A stretch of 43,713 bases of DNA from an uncultured Bacteroidales bacterium. Lineage in GTDB: Bacteria; Bacteroidota; Bacteroidia; Bacteroidales; UBA932. Both the position numbers and the translations under genes were made by a program. The notes under the pieces are model-generated. The model saw only the letters and a program-made list of their open reading frames with translations, made no database searches and was not told the origin of the DNA. Below are positions 7,703 to 16,759 of the stretch, piece by piece. Each line of letters opens with the position of its first letter. The first letter of the stretch is position 1. Location: the NCBI GenBank assembly GCA_944325765.1, contig CALVBH010000034.1:1-43713 (forward strand). The letters are read 5' to 3'.

Positions 7703-9526
7703 ATGGAATTAAGGAGTAAAAAAAGCACGACAGGCAGGAAAATGGCCGGTGCGAGAGGGCTCTGGCGGGCCAACGGTATGAAAGAAGAGCAGATCGGAAA
7801 GCCGGTCATAGCGATAGTGAACTCGTTTACACAGTTCGTTCCCGGACATGTCCATCTGCATGAAATCGGACAGGAAATCAGGAAAAGAATAGAGGAAAGC
7901 GGCTTTTTTGCGGCGGAATTCGATACCATAGCCATAGATGACGGTATCGCCATGGGACATGACGGGATGCTTTATTCCCTGCCGTCGAGAGATCTGATAG
8001 CCGACAGCGTGGAATATATGTGCAACGCGCATTGCGCCGATGCCATGATCTGCATTTCGAACTGCGACAAAGTCACCCCGGGTATGCTGATGGCTGCCAT
8101 GAGACTGAATATCCCGACAGTCTTCGTCTCCGGAGGGCCTATGGAAGCGGGGCGTGTGAACGGGAAAGACTACGACCTGATAGATATTATGGTAAAAGGC
8201 GCAGACGAGACTGTTTCTGACGAAGAACTGGCCGCTTTGGAACGCATGGGCTGTCCTACCTGCGGATGCTGTTCAGGGATGTTCACTGCGAATTCCATGA
8301 ACTGTCTTGCCGAGGCTCTCGGTCTCGCTCCTGTGGGGAACGGCACCCTGCTGGCTACGCACGAGGAGAGAAAGAAACTTTTCATGCTCGGGGCCGACCT
8401 GATAGTCAGGAATACCAGGGCATACTACTATGACGATGACGAGTCCGTGTTGCCGCGTTCCATCGCCACCAAGGCGGCTTTCCTGAATGCCATGTCCATG
8501 GATATCGCCATGGGCGGGTCCACCAATACGGTGCTGCACCTCCTGGCGGTAGCCCGTGAAGCCGGTGTGGACTTCAAAATGAAGGATATAGACGAACTTT
8601 CGAGAAAAATTCCGGTGCTCTGCAAGGTCGCTCCGAACTGCAGCTACCATATACAGGATGTAAACAGGGCAGGCGGTATTATGGGGATACTCGGAGAACT
8701 GGACCGCGGAGGTTTCCTCGATACGGGGGTGTCGAGGGTCGATTACGGGACACTGGCCGAAGCCATAGAGGAAAACGATATCATGAGGCCGTCGGCAAGA
8801 CCGGCATCGAAGAAAAAATATCTGGCCGCACCTTCGTTCGAAAGGACAGTGAAACTGGGCGAGTGTACTGATATTTATCCTGAGCTCGATACGGACAGGA
8901 TCGCCGGATGTATCCGCGATGTAGCCCACGCTTATTCCCGTGACGGAGGACTGGCCGTGCTGTACGGCAACATCGCCGGGGACGGATGTATCGTGAAGAC
9001 TGCCGGCGTGGATGAAAGCATTCTGAAATTCCGGGGTCCTGCCAGGGTATTCGAATCCCAGGAGGAAGCCTGCGAAGGGATTCTCGGCGGGGCGGTGCAG
9101 TCCGGAGACGTGGTCGTCATTTCATACGAGGGACCGAAAGGCGGTCCCGGAATGCAGGAAATGCTTTATCCTACATCCTACATAAAGAGCCGCCATCTCG
9201 GAAAGGAGTGTGCCCTGATTACCGACGGCCGTTTCAGCGGAGGCACGTCCGGGCTGTCCATAGGCCATATTTCCCCTGAAGCCGCCTCCGGCGGCAATAT
9301 CGGCCTGCTTCGCGACGGTGATATGATATCGATAGACATACACTCGCGGTCTATCAATGCTGAAGTGTCCGAGGATGAATTCTCTGTGAGAAGGGCAGAA
9401 GAGATGTCCAGAGGCGATGCCGCCTTCACGCCACATTCGCGCCGGCGTGAGATATCCAGGGCATTGAAGGCTTATTCGAAACTGGTATCTTCCGCAGACA
9501 AGGGCGCAGTAAGGATTGTCGATTAA
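7703..9526 (+). CDS. ilvD: Dihydroxy-acid dehydratase
   Basis: IlvD dehydrates dihydroxy-acids to the keto-acid precursors of Val, Leu and Ile, using an Fe-S cluster. The 607-residue protein is a typical IlvD/Edd member. Cluster cysteines appear in [13 protein letters not shown] (near residue 116) and [19 protein letters not shown] (near 184-202). The C-terminal domain contains [11 protein letters not shown] and [10 protein letters not shown]. The ATG at 7703 is the first good start after the attenuator. It heads the ilv block, with 65 bases before ilvB. Confidence 0.97.
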   Translation: MELRSKKSTTGRKMAGARGLWRANGMKEEQIGKPVIAIVNSFTQFVPGHVHLHEIGQEIRKRIEESGFFAAEFDTIAIDDGIAMGHDGMLYSLPSRDLIADSVEYMCNAHCADAMICISNCDKVTPGMLMAAMRLNIPTVFVSGGPMEAGRVNGKDYDLIDIMVKGADETVSDEELAALERMGCPTCGCCSGMFTANSMNCLAEALGLAPVGNGTLLATHEERKKLFMLGADLIVRNTRAYYYDDDESVLPRSIATKAAFLNAMSMDIAMGGSTNTVLHLLAVAREAGVDFKMKDIDELSRKIPVLCKVAPNCSYHIQDVNRAGGIMGILGELDRGGFLDTGVSRVDYGTLAEAIEENDIMRPSARPASKKKYLAAPSFERTVKLGECTDIYPELDTDRIAGCIRDVAHAYSRDGGLAVLYGNIAGDGCIVKTAGVDESILKFRGPARVFESQEEACEGILGGAVQSGDVVVISYEGPKGGPGMQEMLYPTSYIKSRHLGKECALITDGRFSGGTSGLSIGHISPEAASGGNIGLLRDGDMISIDIHSRSINAEVSEDEFSVRRAEEMSRGDAAFTPHSRRREISRALKAYSKLVSSADKGAVRIVD

Positions 9527-9591
9527 GGTAAGGACAGGCAAATTAAGGATAGGGAACAGAATTACTATTGAGAAACAGAACGAGTTTGACA

Positions 9592-11298
9592 ATGGATGCG
9601 AAAAATTCAGAACGGGTTTCAGGTTCGGAAGCCCTGTTGAGAGCCTTGATTCGGGAAGGGGTCGACACTGTTTTCGGATACCCCGGCGGGGCCATAATGC
9701 CCGTGTATGATGCCCTGATGGATCATACGGATGAGATAAACCACATCCTGGTGAGACATGAGCAGGGCGCGACGCACGCGGCCGAAGGCTACGCGCGGGC
9801 TTCGGGGAAGCCCGGGGTCTGTATGGTGACAGGCGGACCCGGCGCGACCAATACGCTTACCGGTATCGCTGACGCTATGCTCGACAGTACGCCCATAGTA
9901 GTGATTGCCGGGCAGATAGCCAACGAACTGATAGGGACCGATGCTTTTCAGGAAGTGGATTTCACCTGCGTTACCCAGCCCATAAGCAAATGGAGCTATC
10001 AGATAAGCTCTCCTGACGAAATCAGCCGTGTGGTAGCCAGAGCCTTTTTCGTGGCTACGAGCGGACGTCCGGGTCCTGTCGTCCTGACTATTACCAAGAA
10101 TGCCCAGACGGGAATGACCTGCTACCGGCCTGAAAAGGTAACCTATATACGGAGCTACGATGATGACCCTGAAATAGACATAACCAGAATCAGGGAGGCT
10201 GCGGCAGCCATAAATGCTGCCAAACGCCCTTTTGTCCTCGCCGGGCAGGGCATAGAACTCGGCGGGGCCCAGGACGAGTTCCGCAAATTCGTGGAAAAGG
10301 GAGAGCTGCCGTTCGGCTGCACCCTCTTGGGGCTTTCGGTAATGCCGACAGCACACCCTCTGAACAAGGGTATGCTCGGTATGCACGGTAACTACTGCAA
10401 CAATGTCAAGACCAACGAATGCGATGTCCTGATAGCGGTAGGTATGCGTTTCGACGACAGGGTGACCGGCAATCTCGCTACGTATGCCAGGCAGGCCAAG
10501 GTCATCCATCTGGATATAGATCCGTCCGAAATCGGGAAGAACGTACCGGCTGACATCCCGGTTCTCGGGAATTGCAGGAAGTCCCTGGCAATGCTTACCG
10601 AAAGGCTGGTCCATATGGACAGAAGCGAGTGGATAGACAGTTTCGGAAAATATCAGGAAGAAGAATACAGACGCGTCATCGACAGGGAACTGCATCCGTC
10701 GGAAGGGCCTCTGAATATGGGAGAAGTCGTGTCTGCCGTAAGTTCGGCGGCAGGGGACAACGCGATCCTGGTTACGGACGTGGGCCAGAACCAGATGATG
10801 GCGGCCCGCTATTTCAGGTTCGGACAGAAGCGAAGCATAATCACTTCCGGAGGAATGGGCACTATGGGCTTTGCCATTCCGGCAGGTATCGGAGCCGCCT
10901 TTGCTCGCCCGGACAGGACAATCTGCGTCTTTATGGGGGACGGCGGCCTGCAGATGACAGTCCAGGAGTTCGGCACCATTATGGAACACCAGGTTCCTGT
11001 GAAGATGATATTGCTGAACAACAGCTATCTCGGCAACGTCCGTCAGTGGCAGCAGCTTTTCTACAACAGGAGATATGCTTTCACTCATCTTGAAAACCCT
11101 GATTTCCAGGTGCTTTCTTCGGCATACGGAATCCCGTCACGCAGAGTCATCGAAAGGAGCGGACTGAAGGATGCCGTGGAGGAAATGCTTTCGACAGACG
11201 GGCCGTTTTTCCTGGAAGTATGCGTGGCCGAAGAAGGGAATGTGATGCCTATGACCCCTCCGGGGCATCCGATAGACAATATGCTGATGGAATGTTGA
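9592..11298 (+). CDS. ilvB: Acetolactate synthase, large catalytic subunit
   Basis: The ThDP-dependent enzyme forms acetolactate or acetohydroxybutyrate. The protein is 568 residues from the ATG at 9592; an in-frame TTG at 9568 would add only eight unlikely residues. The catalytic Glu lies in VRHEQGATHAAEGYARASG near the N-terminus, and the ThDP/Mg motif begins GDGGLQMTVQEF (about residue 448) and ends in NNSYLG. The central FAD-binding type domain is present. The regulatory subunit ilvN starts 10 bases after the stop. Confidence 0.97.
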   Translation: MDAKNSERVSGSEALLRALIREGVDTVFGYPGGAIMPVYDALMDHTDEINHILVRHEQGATHAAEGYARASGKPGVCMVTGGPGATNTLTGIADAMLDSTPIVVIAGQIANELIGTDAFQEVDFTCVTQPISKWSYQISSPDEISRVVARAFFVATSGRPGPVVLTITKNAQTGMTCYRPEKVTYIRSYDDDPEIDITRIREAAAAINAAKRPFVLAGQGIELGGAQDEFRKFVEKGELPFGCTLLGLSVMPTAHPLNKGMLGMHGNYCNNVKTNECDVLIAVGMRFDDRVTGNLATYARQAKVIHLDIDPSEIGKNVPADIPVLGNCRKSLAMLTERLVHMDRSEWIDSFGKYQEEEYRRVIDRELHPSEGPLNMGEVVSAVSSAAGDNAILVTDVGQNQMMAARYFRFGQKRSIITSGGMGTMGFAIPAGIGAAFARPDRTICVFMGDGGLQMTVQEFGTIMEHQVPVKMILLNNSYLGNVRQWQQLFYNRRYAFTHLENPDFQVLSSAYGIPSRRVIERSGLKDAVEEMLSTDGPFFLEVCVAEEGNVMPMTPPGHPIDNMLMEC

Positions 11299-11308
11299 GG
11301 AGGACATA

Positions 11309-11863
11309 ATGATGGAAGACAATACCTTATATACCATTATAGTGCATTCCGAGAATATATCGGGAATACTGAATCAGGTGGCGGCCGTATTTACCAGGCT
11401 GCAGGTGAATATCGAAAGCCTGAACGTTTCGGCTTCATCGATGAAAAACGTGCATAAGTTCACCATAACCTGCAAGACCTCTGCCAGGAATATGGACAAG
11501 ATCCTGAAGCAGATAAACAAGAAGATGGATGTCATCAACGCCTCCTGCTATACGGATGAAGAGATTTTCCAGAGCGAAATCGCTATGTTCAAGATCTCGA
11601 CTGACGAGTTCAAGAACAGCGAGGATACGAGCAGGCTTCTTCGCGGGTACAATACCCACATAGTGGAAGTCACTCCGGAGTTTCTCGTGGTGGAGCTGGC
11701 AGGATCCGGCGATGCCATAGACTCTCTCTACAGGGAGCTGGACAATATCGGCTGTGTCCGACAGTTCGTGCGCTCGGGAAAGGTGGCAGTGACATCCTCC
11801 CCTCTTGAAAAGGTGAGCGAGTTGCTCGCAAAACGGGAAGCAAGATACGGAAACCGTAAATGA
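11309..11863 (+). CDS. ilvN: Acetolactate synthase, small regulatory subunit
   Basis: This 184-residue subunit opens with an ACT domain (YTIIVHSENISGILNQVAAV; about residues 6-80) and continues with the ALS_ss C-terminal domain. In the family the ACT domain mediates valine feedback and stimulates the catalytic subunit. ATG codons lie at 11309 and 11312; either could be used. Its stop overlaps the ATG of a 15-codon ORF. Confidence 0.95.
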   Translation: MMEDNTLYTIIVHSENISGILNQVAAVFTRLQVNIESLNVSASSMKNVHKFTITCKTSARNMDKILKQINKKMDVINASCYTDEEIFQSEIAMFKISTDEFKNSEDTSRLLRGYNTHIVEVTPEFLVVELAGSGDAIDSLYRELDNIGCVRQFVRSGKVAVTSSPLEKVSELLAKREARYGNRK

Positions 11864-11907
11864 TATATCAATTAATAACAATCAGCGGCTTTGCCGCAAT
11901 AATGTAA
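11860..11907 (+). other. Small Ile-rich ORF between ilvN and ilvC
   Basis: A 15-codon ORF (MIYQLITISGFAAIM) starts within the ilvN stop codon (ATGA overlap) and ends 8 bases before the ilvC ATG. Four residues are Ile, three encoded by ATA, and Leu is TTA. A 5-bp hairpin (GCGGC/GCCGC) lies inside it, but there is no T-run. It might be a coupling peptide or simply spacer, and nothing shows that it is translated. Confidence 0.25.
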
Positions 11908-11915
11908 AACGAATT

Positions 11916-12965
11916 ATGGCAAAAATGAATTTCGGCGGTGTCGAGGAAAATGTGGTGACCCGCTCTGAGTTCCCGCTTGCAAAGGCGAGGGAAGTGTTGA
12001 AAAACGAGACTATCGCAGTGCTCGGCTACGGAGTCCAGGGTCCTGGACAGTCGTTGAATCTGAAAGATAACGGTTTCAATGTCATTGTCGGACAGAGGAA
12101 AGGGTCGAAGAGCTGGGACAAGGCTGTGGAAGACGGCTGGGTGCCGGGTGAAACTCTTTTTGAAATAGAGGAGGCCTGCGAGAAAGGGACTATCATAGAA
12201 TACCTGCTTTCCGATGCGGGCCAGATTTCGGCCTGGCCTTCCGTGAAGAAGCACCTTACCCCTGGCAAGGCCCTGTATTTCTCTCACGGTTTCGGCATTA
12301 CCTATAATGACAAGACAGGCATCGTACCTCCTGCAGATGTGGATGTGATTCTGGTGGCACCTAAAGGTTCCGGCACTTCGCTGCGCCGTCTGTTCCTCCA
12401 GGGCAAGGGAATCAACTCCTCATATGCCATTTATCAGGACGCTACCGGCAAGGCTTATGAAAGGGTCATAGCTCTCGGTGTCGGTGTCGGTTCGGGATAT
12501 CTTTTCGAAACTACTTTCAAGAGGGAGGTCTACTCTGATCTTACAGGAGAAAGGGGAACTCTGATGGGTGCCATACAGGGTATCTTCGCAGCCCAGTATC
12601 AGGTGCTCAGGGAGAACGGACATACTCCATCCGAAGCCTTCAACGAGACTGTGGAGGAGCTCAGCCAGAGCCTTATGCCTCTGATTGCAGAGAACGGTAT
12701 GGACTGGATGTATGCAAACTGCTCCACAACCGCTCAGCGCGGCGCCCTTGACTGGTGGAAAAAGTTCCGCGATGCCACCCTTCCTGTGTTCAAGGATCTT
12801 TACGAGAGCGTGAAGACCGGAAACGAAGCCCAGATTTCCATAGATTCAAACAGCAGGCCGGATTATCGCGAAAAGCTCAATGCAGAGCTCAAGGAACTGC
12901 ACGACAGTGAGATATGGCGTACTGGAGAGACTGTCAGGGCACTCCGTCCAGAACGTTCGAAGTAA
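11916..12965 (+). CDS. ilvC: Ketol-acid reductoisomerase
   Basis: IlvC isomerises and reduces acetolactate-type substrates with NADPH. The 349-residue protein has the Rossmann motif LGYGVQGPGQS near residues 37-47, HGFGI, APKGSGTSLRR in the substrate-loop region, and the knotted C-terminal helices with the metal-site pattern EVYSDLTGERGTLMGA. It completes the ilv block. No acyl-ACP thioesterase lies between ilvN and ilvC, although I recall one there in some Bacteroides. Confidence 0.96.
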   Translation: MAKMNFGGVEENVVTRSEFPLAKAREVLKNETIAVLGYGVQGPGQSLNLKDNGFNVIVGQRKGSKSWDKAVEDGWVPGETLFEIEEACEKGTIIEYLLSDAGQISAWPSVKKHLTPGKALYFSHGFGITYNDKTGIVPPADVDVILVAPKGSGTSLRRLFLQGKGINSSYAIYQDATGKAYERVIALGVGVGSGYLFETTFKREVYSDLTGERGTLMGAIQGIFAAQYQVLRENGHTPSEAFNETVEELSQSLMPLIAENGMDWMYANCSTTAQRGALDWWKKFRDATLPVFKDLYESVKTGNEAQISIDSNSRPDYREKLNAELKELHDSEIWRTGETVRALRPERSK

Positions 12966-13895
12966 TTGGAAAAGATTTATCAGGATCCGGACATAGGTCC
13001 GGTAGTATTGGTAAAAAGCTCCGCCTGCAGGAGAGTTTCCATCAGGGTGCATCCTGCTGACGGGGTAAGAATCACTATCCCGAGGTCCTTGTCTTACGAT
13101 GAGGGCCTCCGGTTTTTCATACAGAAGCGGGACTGGGTCATCGCTACTGTCGCAAGGCAGCAAAGGAAGATTTCAGATGCTCTTGATTCAGGAAAGGCTG
13201 TCGGCCCGCTTGGAAACGGGGCTGAAGTCCGTTCCCTGATGTCGGAAATCGTGTTTGTCCGCGCAGACGGGTCTGAATCCGGTGCGGGTGCGTGGCGGGC
13301 AGCTTCGGGAAACGGGCGGAAGTCTGTGCTGATACGGACCGGAACCGAACAGCTGGAGGATGTCAGGCAGAGCGGCAGGACGTGGCTTTCGCTGTCAAGG
13401 CCCATATTCAGGAAAACCCTGACCTATTCCGGAAATCTGCCGGAGGAGGGGAGTGCCGCCCTGGACGGGATTCTGAAAAGGTGCCTTGCAGACGTGCTGA
13501 GGTATGAAGCCAGGATAATATTGCCGGGGAAAACGGCCTTTTTTGCCGACAGATTCGGCTTTACGGTCGGGAATGTCACTATCAAGCACAATTCGTCGAA
13601 CTGGGGGAGCTGCTCCCGCCGGGGCAACATCAACCTTAACCTGAATCTTGTCCGCCTTCCGGAGCCGTTGTGCGACTATGTCATCCTTCACGAACTCTGC
13701 CATCTGAGGCATCCCGACCACGGGCCTGGCTTTCATTCGCTGTTGGAAAAACTCTGTACCGACAACATTGTCCGGCAGGCTTTGACAGATGATCCCTGTG
13801 TCAGGGATTTCGTTGCGAAAATCAATTCTTCCCGCTCCGTCTTTCCGGTGCACAAGACACTTGAACGCGAAATGAAAGGCTATCGCCTTATATGA
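12966..13895 (+). CDS. YgjP-like (DUF45) zinc metallohydrolase
   Basis: The C-terminal half matches the YgjP/DUF45 family of SprT/M48-like metallohydrolases: SSNWGSCS, then the zinc site HELCHLRHPDHGPGFH near residue 241. The N-terminal half (VSIRVHPADGVRITIPRS) also fits the family. At 309 residues it is longer than the usual 230-250, with a weakly conserved stretch at about residues 70-150. No ATG fits the N-terminus; a TTG immediately after the ilvC TAA does, suggesting translational coupling. It ends in an 8-base tail-to-tail overlap with the MATE gene. The substrate is unknown. Confidence 0.8.
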   Translation: MEKIYQDPDIGPVVLVKSSACRRVSIRVHPADGVRITIPRSLSYDEGLRFFIQKRDWVIATVARQQRKISDALDSGKAVGPLGNGAEVRSLMSEIVFVRADGSESGAGAWRAASGNGRKSVLIRTGTEQLEDVRQSGRTWLSLSRPIFRKTLTYSGNLPEEGSAALDGILKRCLADVLRYEARIILPGKTAFFADRFGFTVGNVTIKHNSSNWGSCSRRGNINLNLNLVRLPEPLCDYVILHELCHLRHPDHGPGFHSLLEKLCTDNIVRQALTDDPCVRDFVAKINSSRSVFPVHKTLEREMKGYRLI

Positions 13896-15234
13896 CACGG
13901 TTTTTCCATTTGCCGCTCAGCAGATAGCCTCCGCACAGGATTGCCATAGCCAGACCGTAGACGTGTTCGGCTGTCCAGCATACGGCCACGTCCGCCTTGA
14001 CGACGTGTATGACCGTGAAGCAGTAGAGGGTGTATATGCACAGTGCCGTAAGTTCCAGGAAAAAGGCCTTGCGGGTGTTGCCGGTACCGGAAACTGCCTG
14101 GAAGAATATGTTTGCAGGTATGGTGATGAGGTATGCGCTGCACAGCACCCACAGCGACGGGACGGAGGCATCTATGATGTCAGGAATATTCGTGTATATC
14201 CTGATGATGAGCCGCGGGAAGGCTGCAATGAAGATGGCCAGCACCGCTACTGCAGCATAGCTTATTTTCAGAATCCTGAGTACGAGACCGCGGACGGAAT
14301 CCTGACTGCCATATCCTATGATATTGCTGACCAACGAGCTGCAGGTGGATGAGAAAGCCATAAGTACCATCCACATAAGTCCGGAAACGTTGCGGATGAT
14401 GTTGGAAACAGCCAGGGACCGTTCTCCGAGATGCTCTATGAACAGGAAGAATATCAGCCAGGTGGAGAGCGAGACAGTGTTCTGTATCATAGTCCATACG
14501 GATACGGACAGCATATCCTTGAGTTTTCCGAATTTGAAACCCTGAAATTTGTTCAGCCCGTACTTCACGCAGTCGGTCCTGGTCATCGTGTACACTATGA
14601 AAAATATGAGCGATACCAGTTCCGCCAGTGTGGAGCCAATGGCTGCTCCCGCGATTCCCATTGCCGGTACACCGAATTTTCCGAACACGAAAATCCAGTT
14701 GAAGACGACATTCGACAGTACCATAGTTATGGAGTTCAGAGTCAGTGTCCTGGTCTGGGTGGTGCCTACATAGAATGCGCGGAACATAGCCGTGACATAG
14801 GCGAAGAACAGCCCCGGAAGCCTCCAGCGGACATAGCTCAGTGCAGCCCCGGCGACTTCGTCAGATGATACCATCTTGCCCATCAGCCACGGTGAGAACA
14901 TTTCGGACAGGATGACGGTCAGCACCGCCAGCCCGAGGAGGAAGCAGACTCCGTGGTAGAAGATATTGCCTGTTTCCGCATAGTTGCCCTCGCCGTTGCG
15001 GCGGGCAATGATGATCTGCGATCCGATACTGAAACCGAAGCCTATCATAAAGATGACCGTATAGTAGACTCCTGCGATAGCCGATGCTCCGAGCTCCACT
15101 TCTCCTACCCTGCCCATAAAAGCGGCGTCGGTCATTCCTATCATCTGCTCCATTACCAGGCTGATGAGGATAGGATAGGCGATATTCCAGATTTGCCGGT
15201 ACGAATATATCGGGGCGGTCCGTGTCATAGCCAT
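13888..15234 (-). CDS. MATE-family efflux transporter
   Basis: This 448-residue integral membrane protein has about twelve hydrophobic segments and the MATE arrangement, starting with IWNIAYPILISLVMEQMIGMTDAAFMGRVGEVELGASAIAG. The family exports cationic compounds or drugs in exchange for Na+ or H+. The substrate cannot be inferred here. The start at 15234 is the first ATG; a second is two codons later. It lies 40 bases downstream of truB on the same strand and is probably the last gene of the rpiB-truB-MATE unit. Confidence 0.92.
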   Translation of the reverse strand: MAMTRTAPIYSYRQIWNIAYPILISLVMEQMIGMTDAAFMGRVGEVELGASAIAGVYYTVIFMIGFGFSIGSQIIIARRNGEGNYAETGNIFYHGVCFLLGLAVLTVILSEMFSPWLMGKMVSSDEVAGAALSYVRWRLPGLFFAYVTAMFRAFYVGTTQTRTLTLNSITMVLSNVVFNWIFVFGKFGVPAMGIAGAAIGSTLAELVSLIFFIVYTMTRTDCVKYGLNKFQGFKFGKLKDMLSVSVWTMIQNTVSLSTWLIFFLFIEHLGERSLAVSNIIRNVSGLMWMVLMAFSSTCSSLVSNIIGYGSQDSVRGLVLRILKISYAAVAVLAIFIAAFPRLIIRIYTNIPDIIDASVPSLWVLCSAYLITIPANIFFQAVSGTGNTRKAFFLELTALCIYTLYCFTVIHVVKADVAVCWTAEHVYGLAMAILCGGYLLSGKWKNRVI

Positions 15235-15274
15235 ATATGATCTATACGATGATGAAGGTTAATGAAAGATGTTC

Positions 15275-16291
15275 TTATTTCGTCTGCCCGGTATGGGCCT
15301 TGAGAATCCGGAGCACTTCTTCGATGCTTAGGGCGTCTTTCACGTCGAAGTTCCCGCTTTTGGTACGCCGCAGGTCTTCCAGATAGGCTCCGCTGCCGAG
15401 AGCTTCTCCCAAATCCCTTGCGAATGCTCTGACATATGTGCCTTTGCTGCACGAAATCCTTATCCTGGCGTGCGGCAGGTGCAGGTGGGCGTTGTCGGTG
15501 ACGTTTATCCGGGAGGATTGCGCCGGGGGTATGGCCTGCGGTACTGTACTTCGGGATTGGGAGACGGCGCAGTTCGCACTGGATACAACCCCTGACGGGG
15601 TCAACAGTGCTCGCTGTCGCCGTCTCCCAATCCTCTCCTCCGCATCATCCCGAGCTATGTCATTTCCTTCCCCGCCTTCAAAGGAGAGCAGTTCGAGACC
15701 TGTTATGCGTATGCGGGAGATCCTGACAAGGGCTGCGGCCGTCTCGTCGAGACTTCCCGGGCCGTCGGTCTTCAGCATTTTCCTGGCTATCTCGTATGCA
15801 CGCACTCCGTCCACCGATTTCGCGGAAAAGAGCGGTGCCGTCTGGTCCTGTTCGCCGATGAATTTTCCAAGGGCTTCCCTTACGGCCGTTTCGGTAATGT
15901 GCCTGTACGGGAAATGTCTGTCGATTTCCTTTTCCTTGTCGTAAGATGGTGTAGTGGCACCGAAAGCGATGTCTGCCACATATTCCTTGTCGTGCGACTG
16001 GAGGGTTTCCGCAAGCCTGGTAGCTTTCCCGATGCATACGAGCAGTACTCCTGTCGCAAGCGGGTCAAGTGTCCCGGCGTGACCGACTTTCAGGTTTTTC
16101 TTTCCGAAATATCTGACTGCAGCGAATTTTATCTTGCGTATCACGTCGGCCGAGGTCCACCGGTAAGGTTTGTCTACCGGGATGATGATTCCGGAAGGAT
16201 AGTCATCGATGATATTATTAGCCAACATTGCGCCGTCGGTCAGGACCAGCGGCGCAATACCGGTTGCAGTATTTTTCGATTCTGCGGTCAT
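15275..16291 (-). CDS. truB: tRNA pseudouridine-55 synthase with in-frame insertion
   Basis: TruB makes pseudouridine 55 in the tRNA T-loop. VDKPYRWTSADVIRKIKF (about residue 39), VGHAGTLDPLATG with catalytic Asp76, and SCSKGTYVRAFARDLGEALGSGAYL are all present. I place the start at 16291, where ATGA overlaps the rpiB stop. That gives 338 residues, about 90-100 more than usual for Bacteroidota. The excess is an N-terminal extension of some 35 residues and an insertion at about 206-272, between LLSFEGG and LPHARIRIS, two segments contiguous in typical TruB. The insertion encloses an 80-bp palindromic element (15554-15633). The frame stays open, so the protein may still fold. Confidence 0.92.
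   Translation of the reverse strand: MTAESKNTATGIAPLVLTDGAMLANNIIDDYPSGIIIPVDKPYRWTSADVIRKIKFAAVRYFGKKNLKVGHAGTLDPLATGVLLVCIGKATRLAETLQSHDKEYVADIAFGATTPSYDKEKEIDRHFPYRHITETAVREALGKFIGEQDQTAPLFSAKSVDGVRAYEIARKMLKTDGPGSLDETAAALVRISRIRITGLELLSFEGGEGNDIARDDAEERIGRRRQRALLTPSGVVSSANCAVSQSRSTVPQAIPPAQSSRINVTDNAHLHLPHARIRISCSKGTYVRAFARDLGEALGSGAYLEDLRRTKSGNFDVKDALSIEEVLRILKAHTGQTK
15554..15633. repeat. 80-bp nested palindromic element inside truB
   Basis: A 16-bp perfect inverted repeat (15554-15569, GGATTGGGAGACGGCG, and 15618-15633) encloses a second pair (GCACTG 15576-15581 with CAGTGC 15605-15610) and a third (ACCCC 15588-15592 with GGGGT 15597-15601). The whole can fold into one long hairpin. 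It encodes about residues 220-246 of TruB in frame, within a region absent from typical family members. It resembles a coding palindromic repeat insertion. Confidence 0.75.
16227..16258. repeat. 9-bp inverted repeat in truB 5' coding region
   Basis: ATTGCGCCG at 16227-16235 pairs with CGGCGCAAT at 16250-16258 across 14 bases. The segment encodes IAPLVLTDGAM in the N-terminal extension of TruB. A near-identical sequence with one arm mismatch is present in the truncated copy near 41728-41759, where it encodes [11 protein letters not shown]. Confidence 0.6.
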
Positions 16292-16719
16292 TGGAGCGGA
16301 ATCTTGCCGATGCGTTTCTGATGTCTCGCACCTTCGAACTCTGCCGAAAGCCAGGTATCGGTCATCCTGACTATATCTTCGAAAGAGGCGAATCTTGCCG
16401 GCATTACGAGGATATTGGCATCGTTGTGCTTCTTTACGAGTCCGGCTATGTCCGTGTTCCAGGCCAGTCCTGCGCGGATGCCCTGATGCTTGTTCAGGGT
16501 CATTGCCATCCCGTTCCCCGTCCCGCACATAGCGATACCTTTGTCCACTTGTCCGCCTTCCACGGCTGCCGCAAGCGGATGGGCTACATCAGGATAGTCC
16601 ATACTTTCCGTAGAATGCGTGCCGAAGTCTACCGCTTCGATACCTTTAGATTCGAGATATCCGATAAGCCGGCTCTTGTAGTCGAAGCCGGCGTGATCGC
16701 TGCAGATTCCTATTTTCAT
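16288..16719 (-). CDS. rpiB: Ribose-5-phosphate isomerase B (copy 1)
   Basis: RpiB interconverts ribose-5-phosphate and ribulose-5-phosphate in the pentose phosphate pathway. The 143-residue LacAB/RpiB protein starts CSDHAGFDYKSRL, has the catalytic Cys65 in GIAMCGTGNGMAM, and carries NKHQGIRAGLAW. The start is the ATG at 16719. Its stop overlaps the truB start. A second full-length copy (41832-42263) is about 77% identical by hand alignment and is also followed by truB-derived sequence, so the rpiB-truB pair was duplicated. Confidence 0.95.
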   Translation of the reverse strand: MKIGICSDHAGFDYKSRLIGYLESKGIEAVDFGTHSTESMDYPDVAHPLAAAVEGGQVDKGIAMCGTGNGMAMTLNKHQGIRAGLAWNTDIAGLVKKHNDANILVMPARFASFEDIVRMTDTWLSAEFEGARHQKRIGKIPLQ

Positions 16720-16759
16720 AAAACGTTTTTGAATCTTTTCCCTGGATTCGTGACAGCCG

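Noticed and set aside
9619..11088. 489-codon open frame opposite ilvB
   Set aside because: Antisense to an intact acetolactate synthase gene; no recognisable motif, promoter or neighbour logic.
16292..16528. N-terminal extension of TruB across rpiB
   Set aside because: The 79 extra codons are antiparallel to nothing but lie wholly in the rpiB coding region in another frame; the ATGA overlap at 16288-16291 gives a natural start.
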